This document shows positions 41,822 through 48,064 of a DNA stretch of 48,064 nucleotides, in pieces. A model generated the notes under the pieces. The model ran no database searches, was not told where the DNA came from, and worked only from the letters and a program-made list of their open reading frames with translations. Where the stretch lies: assembly GCA_011319805.1 (NCBI GenBank), contig SJRY01000292.1, forward strand, positions 1 through 48,064. The letters run 5' to 3'. Source of the stretch: Macrocybe gigantea. Taxonomy: Eukaryota > Basidiomycota > Agaricomycetes > Agaricales > Callistosporiaceae. Within the stretch, counting starts at the first letter, position 1. The number at the start of each line of letters is the position of its first letter. Both the position numbers and the translations under genes were made by a program.

Positions 41822-41971
41822 AAGGCAATGCTAAAGTGTACCGACATAGAACCGCTATACATTCTTTTGTTTGCCACTGCCAAATAAGGGTCTTGGTCTG
41901 AGCGCTCAGCACTTATCAAAATCTCATTTTCACCAGCACATCCACTTCCAGGCCCCAGCTTTAATGTCCAC

Positions 41972-44900
41972 ATGTCTTTCTTTGAGCTTGGACATAGTGA
42001 TCTAGAGCAGGAAAAGCACAGGTTCAATGGTAGTGACTTTCAAACGTCCGGCGATCTTGCCACCTACACCTGGGCAGAGGAAGGTTACGATGGGCTTGGT
42101 GACTTACTCCAGGAAGGTGGCGATGAGCTAAATGACGAGACTTTCGGTAATCTTGGACCTGTTGGTACGCCTTGTTATTATTCTTTGAATTTCTCCAACC
42201 CCTTCAACGCGCCGTCTGACAGGGAAAGATTTTGACTTTTCAAATCCTGCCCTTCCTGGCCTGAGCCATCCTCCGAGAGAAGAAAAGCAGAATGCAGGGC
42301 TGAACAGACACGTATCACTGCCGTGCAATCACGTAGGCAATTCGCGTCCTCCCCTCACACCGTCTTAACCTCAGTTGATGTTCAGCTCGACCGACTGCCC
42401 CTTCCCTGGAGTACATATGGGATGACAAGTCTCCCTTTTCCGTACTGCCGAAAGCAAACGGTACCGCTCGCTCCGCCGTTGGCGACAGTCGAACCTCGCC
42501 GATGTCATCTTTGATCACCTCTCATGTTGAACCAGGAGGAAGCCTTCAGCAGCCTGTCTTCCACAACTCCAGCCAGAACGGGATTCGCACGCTCCGAGAA
42601 ATCGAGTCCGAAATGTATGTAGCTGCTCAAGAATCCCGGCTTGATGGTTCAACATCAACAACCTTCTACGACAACAGCAGGAGTACCAGCGCCAGCTTCT
42701 GATGCAAAGGGCTCTTCGACAACACCAGACGCCGTCTCCTCGAGCTGTCCAATCCCCTCGACTTCTTGATTATCAACGCCAGCTGCAGCAACAAGAAAGC
42801 TATCTCACCGACGAGTTGGAACGTCAATTAGCTCGTACAAGAATTCAACACATCCGTAGCCCAGGCCCTTATGTCAACCAGCTCAAGCGGCCAATGCTTC
42901 CATGTCTGACATGCACACTTCCTTCGCGTTCCAGGCCCACCGCCAGCAATCAAGGTCCCCCGCCTTGTTGTTAGCCGGGAGCAGGAACCAGTCCATCTTC
43001 AGAACATCCAGTTGCAGCAACGATTGCTTTCTGAGATGGCACAAGCTGAGTTCCTTCGCGACATGCAGGGTATTCCTTCGCAGCCAGAACAGGAGGCTTG
43101 AGGTAGAAGCGATGCGGAAAATCCTTGAGGCAGAAAAAATGGAGGAGAAAAGACGAAGGAAGGCAGCGAAGATTGCACACATGGTCTGCCTGTTCACAAT
43201 GCATGTTATGTACGTTGTGGACTGACTTTCATGTTCAGGCCGATATAACGATTTTGATGACGCAGTCGGACAAAGGACTTTATTACCCGCATCCAGGTGT
43301 CGCAACTGGTTACTCAAGATCCCTATTCGGATGACTTTTACGCTCAAGTGTACGGAGCAATACTTCGCACTAAAATGGGTATACAATCTCAAGACGAACA
43401 TGTTTGAAGTTCAGTTCAGGAGGGGGCGTCGGCCTGGGCCTTACCCAGACAAATGGGGAATCGACGACCTAGTGCTATGCTTCGGATGGAACAACAGGTA
43501 GAAAGAATCGTTAGCAATGCCCGAAAAGGGAAGAAGAAAAAGGCCTTCACTGTGAGTCATACTTTTAAAATTAGCATTTTGATCCCGATTGATTGCATTG
43601 GAAGCCCTGCAAAGTCTGCAAGGGGCACTGGGCCGCACATCTGGAAGAAGCTACAAGCTGCCCCCCGACAGCTTCTACAGGTAGAAGCCGGAAATTTATC
43701 TGGTTATCCAAACAACACGTCGACTAGCGGACATTCGCTTCGGGAGGCACGCTCGAAAATAATGCAAGTGCTGCCAAGGAAGCTGCGCGAAACTGGGACG
43801 TGAAGCTTTAGGTTCAACAGACGTTCGTTGTTCCCACTCGCCTTACCTGTTTGGCGCTGATGGCTTGCATAGACGGGCAGTCACATTAAAAGAGAACCTT
43901 TAAGCCACCGTCAGGCTCTTGTCGCTCTAGAGGCATTGTATGACCTCGTGCTCAGAGCAGAGGGGCTAAAGCGCAGCGAACCTCTTCTTGAAGAGGGGGA
44001 AGGAAGCGCTTTAAAATTTATGGTCTGTCCGCACCACGGATTTCGGTTGCTTGAACCTCTCTCTCATGCAGGAACGAAGAAAGAATAGGAATATGAGGAA
44101 GTGGTCGACATGATCTGGAATGGCCTCCAAGTGATGGTACCACTGGAAGCCAGGTATGTCTCATCAGCCATCAGTCCTATCGGTTGATTAATTTGTCACA
44201 GCAACCCCCACCCGTTTGTCTCACTCCTTATTCCGAACAAAGGCAAGAAATTACTTCCGAGAGTGACCCGACATTTGAGCCACTCGAGAATGTTTACTTT
44301 GCTCACACTTCTGGTGGCTTGCTTTGACCAACTCGACGTCGTCAAGAATGCCTATCTGTTAGACTCGCAGAAGAAACACACGAACGGATAGAAGCCGAGC
44401 GCCAGTCCGATGCGTTTTTGCTATGTGTCCTTCATAGCATACTCCAGTCGTAGCACGGGCAGATTTACGGCTGGTGACAGGGTTACTCGGCCTGCTTCTT
44501 GACCGCACTAATGTTGTGCTTGTGGCCCGATCAAGCGTATGCTCTCATGATGACTGCCCCTTCGATTTACAAAACCGTTTCCAATAGGCCGGCGTCGCAT
44601 TGTTAACCCTATTCCTGAGCAGGGTTGAAGTTGTAAAGCAGGCAATCTCAAGCGGCCTCGAGCCAAACGAGATTCCAACACCGGAAGAAGCGCGACAATG
44701 GTAAACAGAAAATAAACTTCTTTCTTTTCCGAGAGTTGCTTACAATCGTTCTGAATGAAGGCAACTCATGTTCGATCATTTGTTTCAACTACTCGCTCCA
44801 CATTTGAACAGTCTTTTCCCATCCACAAGAATCACTTTACCCGGACAAAGCAAACAAGCAGACCAGGCAGATCAACCGATCTGGCAACTGCTAGCTGCGG

Positions 44901-45088
44901 TGGCCTTGCATGCCGTAACCGAACAGCAACATATCCTAGTTGCTACGCTGCGAGACAAGATCCTGGAAAACGTGTTGAGTGTCAACAAGGGATGGGTCGC
45001 TACAGAAGATGAGCGACGAATGAAATTGGCAAATATTAATCTATTTCTTCATGCTCTTGGTCTTGATAGTTCCCAGATTACGCTATAA
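41972..45088 (+). CDS. PAT1: PAT1 mRNA decapping activator, with multiple one-base frame breaks
   Basis: Start MSFFELGHSDLEQEKHRF at 41,972, then TYTWAEEGYDGLGDLLQEGG, typical of basidiomycete Pat1. A Gln/Pro-rich middle (42,500-42,900) leads to AQAEFLRDMQGIPSQPEQE, then LMTQSDK near 43,256, DFITRIQVSQLVTQDPYSDD (43,277-43,336), RPSAMLRMEQQVERIVSNAR, and the C-terminal helical repeat domain (NPHPFVSLLIPNKGKKLLPR, LLTLLVACFDQLDVVKNAYL). The last exon (44,768-45,088) ends LFLHALGLDSSQITL. Pat1 bridges Dhh1 and Lsm1-7 and promotes decapping in P-bodies. At least six one-base length changes (43,252; 43,275; 43,403; 43,455; 43,657; 44,444) break the frame, mostly in homopolymers, while the residues around them stay conserved. 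Confidence 0.9.
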
Positions 45089-45177
45089 TCTATGCCCAGA
45101 ATTCTGGCAGGTTTTCACTACAATATTCCGGTTGCTCTCCTCCCATATTGTTGACCCTACGTTTCTTCGCTTCCACG

Positions 45178-46937
45178 TCATTTCCTATGGCATAACAGAC
45201 CAGCGTCAAACAGCCAGACAGACCCACATTTCATCACTTGAGTCCGGCGAGATAATCCTGTTGCTATAAGTGACTCGTGCGACGTCAAGGAACCCGTCAA
45301 GTTGAGGACTGGCAGTGAATTCCAATTCGGCAGCGCATTTGCGGGTAGGTCCAGTAAGCCGAAGTCTGAGGCGTTGTCTATCGTCAGTTGCATCAAGGGA
45401 AGCTTGAAAAGCTCCTGTTGAAGGCGGTTAGGGAATTTCACGTGGGATCCAACTTCAAGGTGGTTCGTCGACAAAGAAATAAGTCATTGAAGTTCGGGTA
45501 CAACATCACATAGCCTCGGAGATATGCCAGTTCGATGAAGTATTTCTTCCACGACATCGTCCATTTGTTTGAACGAACATATGGAACGATCTCTTCATTG
45601 ATTGATCGGGAATTGTTGGATAAGCGCCACACGAGGTACAGATGGAACTCTTTCCAGTGCTGAGGAAAGTAACGGCGCCCCAGCTACACGGCAGCGGGGA
45701 AAGAAAGGGCGTTGAGGCATGGGGGAATCCGCTAGCGGTGAACAATGTACGCGCGTTAAACGCTCTTCGTCCCTGAGGCGGAAGTTCCACCACCTTTTGC
45801 TGATAAAGACTGATTCCGAACAAAAATGGGGATCGATTGAAAACTTCGCCGTATCTAGCAAGTGTGAGGTGCATAAGGGAGAAGATAAGCGAATAAATCA
45901 CCTATAACGCAGTAAAGTCATTTTTATCCAGGCATAAAAGAGAGGCGAAAGTTCCACATCGTCTTCGAGAAGCAATCCGTAGGTGTCATTCGACGACGGA
46001 TACCAGGATTCAACCACGGCTGTTAGCAGCCCGGCATGGATGATCCTGTGACTGATGGAGAGATCGCCATGTACCCAATTTAGATTTTCTACAAGCTGCA
46101 TCGTCTGGGCATCGCCAGATTGTTCGATTTGTATTCTCAGATGGACAGTGTCCCCAAAGTATAGGGCGGACTTGAGGGAGTAGAAGGCGTTTCAAGGAAT
46201 GGGGCCGGTCGTTAGTGATGACGCTGACATCGAGACGAGGTATATTAAAACCTATTGGCCGCACAGTTATGATGAGTGAAGACTAGGGTAGCGGACGCAC
46301 CTTTCCATTCCGTAAGGGTCAATGAGCCCATCCATCCACAGTAGGGAAGATCAGCACACGGAGAGGCGGGCACAGTGGCACAGCGTCTAGCTTTAGAACA
46401 CAAGGATTGAATCGAATGGGAGAGGTTGGCTTCATACAACGTGACGATAACATCCAGGGCCATATCGACATCTCTTTAACCACTGCAAGACAAGCTCGTG
46501 CCCACCGATGTTAGTCTGAGGGATGCAAAAATGAGATCGTAGGTCAAAACACAAGAAAAGTGGGTATTTTCGGTCTCCCATATTGGTTTGCGCAGGTCAT
46601 CGTAAATGGCTACTATAACCAGCCGTTTTGCCTTCTGCAATTTGCAAAGCAAAGGGGTCGTTCGTATCATATCCTCGTGTTTTGGAAACAGAAATGCAAA
46701 GACTCCTTGAGTAAAGTTAGCTTCCAATTGCGGTCCTGAAATAACGCGAGGGTTGCCAGAGAAGGTGGAGTCGCCAGCATCGCGAGTGGGACGCATCAGA
46801 AGCGTGACTCGATCCGAGTGTGATTGAACGCCATAAAAAATGTACCATAGGACACAAAAGACAGATAGTGAGACGATGCAGACGGTGGAGCTCTGGCGAT
46901 GATGCATCTTGCACAGACCGCAAACAATAAACATCAA
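45178..46937 (-). CDS. Type II membrane glycosyltransferase (GT2-like fold), fungal family
   Basis: Read leftward, the likely start is MHHRQSSTVC at 46,907 (an upstream ATG at 46,937 is possible), followed by a signal-anchor helix IVSLSVFCVLWYIFYGV, so a Golgi or ER lumenal enzyme is inferred. The catalytic part has LDVIVTLYEAN, LDVSVITNDRPHSLKRLL, LVENLNWVHGDLSISHRIIH and LLLEDDVELSPLFYAW; EDD is a candidate metal-binding motif as in GT-A folds. The C-terminal part reads FGISLYQQKVVELPPQGRR, LAYLRGYVMLYPNFNDL and STNHLEVGSHVK, ending near 45,178. Donor and acceptor are unknown. Several short introns and possible shifts are present. It converges with PAT1 (90 bases) and diverges from the makorin-like gene. 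Confidence 0.8.
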
Positions 46938-46998
46938 CGTTAATAAACCCTTAAATTATGGTCACGTGCGTCTTGGTCCTGACCCTTGGGCCTTGCTG

Positions 46999-48064
46999 AT
47001 GGACCGTCCCAGGACTTCCATCCTCGAGGGTTTGCCAATATTTCACACATCCCCGCGGCTGCTTTGCTGGGAAGAAATGCAAATTCCTTCATTCGTCCCC
47101 GGATCAGTTGTCGAGTTCCGACGCAGTCGCTCTAACGCCCTACGATCTCTCCAAACGATGCAGGTTCTACGTCCAAGGTTGGCTCATTTGGTGTTTACAA
47201 GTGAATGTCATAACATAGACCATCTACCAGGATACTGTAAGAGGGGAGAAAAGTGCTGGTTTCTGCATCGAGATCCGAGCCCCGCGGGTCCACGTTCAGA
47301 AGATGAGCTTTGCGGCATCTGCCTCGAAAAGCCCGTGACTTTTGGCTTGCTTGGTTTGCGTCCTAGTCATCCGCTGTCCAGGTTTTGTCTAATGATTCTT
47401 TCTATACAATGTTGCAGAGGGCTGCAGCCATGTCTTCTGCCTTGAGGTAACTGCAGTTTTATCCTAAGCGAATTTAGCTGGCTTACATGACATACATAGT
47501 GTGTACGACAGTGGAGGAACGGTTTCGGAAAGGCGGCATCACGAAGAAGTGTCCTATGTGCCCGAATTGAATCCAACTTCGTTATACCCTCGTCCAAACA
47601 CTGGAACAGGATGACGGAGGCAAAGTGGCAACAATCGAATCATACAAGACAGCATGTCCAAGATGCCTTGCAAGTAGGTCGTCCATTTTTCCCCCAAGGC
47701 TTAGGAAGCCACAGAATAACTGCCCTCCTTAGACATTTCTTGGAGTCATTGAGAAGGGACCCCCGAAAACCATGTGTCCTTTCGGTAAAGACTGCTTCTA
47801 CAAGCATGTGAAGGCGGATGGTTCCGAATATACATTTGCAGATGGTGTGGAAAAGTCAATGCGGGTAGGTCGACCTTTTGCCACCGATTGCATCTGAGTG
47901 GTTATCTATATCCATAGGTGTATTCGTCTCGAATGCGTCATCTGCGGAGTACTCTTAACAGCACCTATCAATTCCAGATCAATATGCCAATTCCTGGAGG
48001 TAGTCACGAGAATCGGGCGGATCATGCCCTCGATTTTGTGCGGGCTTTTCACGATCCTAGTCCG
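46999..48064 (+). CDS. Makorin-like CCCH zinc-finger / RING E3 ubiquitin ligase, 3' end beyond window
   Basis: The first finger reads VCQYFTHPRGCFAGKKCKFLH (C-x8-C-x5-C-x3-H, about 47,030-47,093). After TPYDLSKR a second finger, CRFYVQG joined over an intron (about 47,177-47,232) to YCKRGEKCWFLH, gives C-x7-C-x5-C-x3-H. A RING of C3HC4 type follows: LCGICLEKP, CSHVFCLE after an intron, and KCPMC. A third C-terminal finger has TMCPFGKDCFYKHVK near 47,778. This C3H-C3H-RING-C3H order is that of makorins, E3 ligases that also bind RNA. The start codon is uncertain: ATG at 46,999 is one base out of the finger frame. One extra C in 47,561-47,563 breaks the end of the RING. The gene continues past 48,064. 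Confidence 0.85.

Noticed and set aside
1..48064. CRISPR arrays, bacterial operons or phage genes
   Set aside because: No regularly spaced short repeats or prokaryotic gene organisation are present. All recognised genes and elements are eukaryotic.

Overview
The window looks like a filamentous fungus, most likely a basidiomycete (inferred from gene style: many short introns of about 45-65 bases, compact intergenic gaps, and the families present). It has two halves. Positions 1-33,496 are an almost gene-free retrotransposon graveyard. From about 33,600 to the right edge is an ordinary gene-dense host segment.

Repeat half, left to right: a Tad/I-type LINE on + (1-4,230) ending in poly-A; the 5' half of a related LINE on - (4,245-6,840); a Ty1/Copia remnant whose 3' LTR is split by a Tc1-type DNA transposon (6,853-8,561); a copy of the leader of a tyrosine-recombinase retrotransposon (8,562-8,857); CpG-poor LINE pieces on - (8,858-11,852 and 12,247-14,047); a Ty3/Gypsy chromovirus fragment (14,048-17,310) carrying a 1.2 kb tRNA-headed SINE; a LINE 3' end (17,311-17,733); a nearly complete two-LTR Gypsy chromovirus on - (17,734-24,252); a pogo-type transposase relic (24,724-27,316) holding a solo Gypsy LTR; and a Ngaro-like tyrosine-recombinase retrotransposon on - (27,664-33,496).

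The strongest unusual element is the SINE at 14,416-15,628. It has a Pol III-type tRNA-like head, a long unique body, a 3' tail shared with the neighbouring LINE, a poly-A and a 14-bp target-site duplication: a non-autonomous/autonomous pair in one window. The chromovirus shows a Tf1/sushi-like self-priming signal (PBS complementary to the predicted mRNA 5' end, with a correctly placed TATA box) and a small extra ORF coupled to pol by an ATGA overlap. The Ngaro-like element shows the split direct repeat order A1-ORFs-B1-A2-B2.

Host half: HPT1-like purine phosphoribosyltransferase (+), mitoferrin-type carrier (+), glycogen debranching enzyme (+), PAT1 decapping activator (+), a type II membrane glycosyltransferase (-), and a makorin-like CCCH/RING protein (+, cut by the window end). 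Most of these genes carry one-base length changes, mostly in homopolymers, within otherwise well conserved coding sequence. That pattern fits uncorrected sequencing error better than true decay. All domain calls are from reading motifs; no database search was run.
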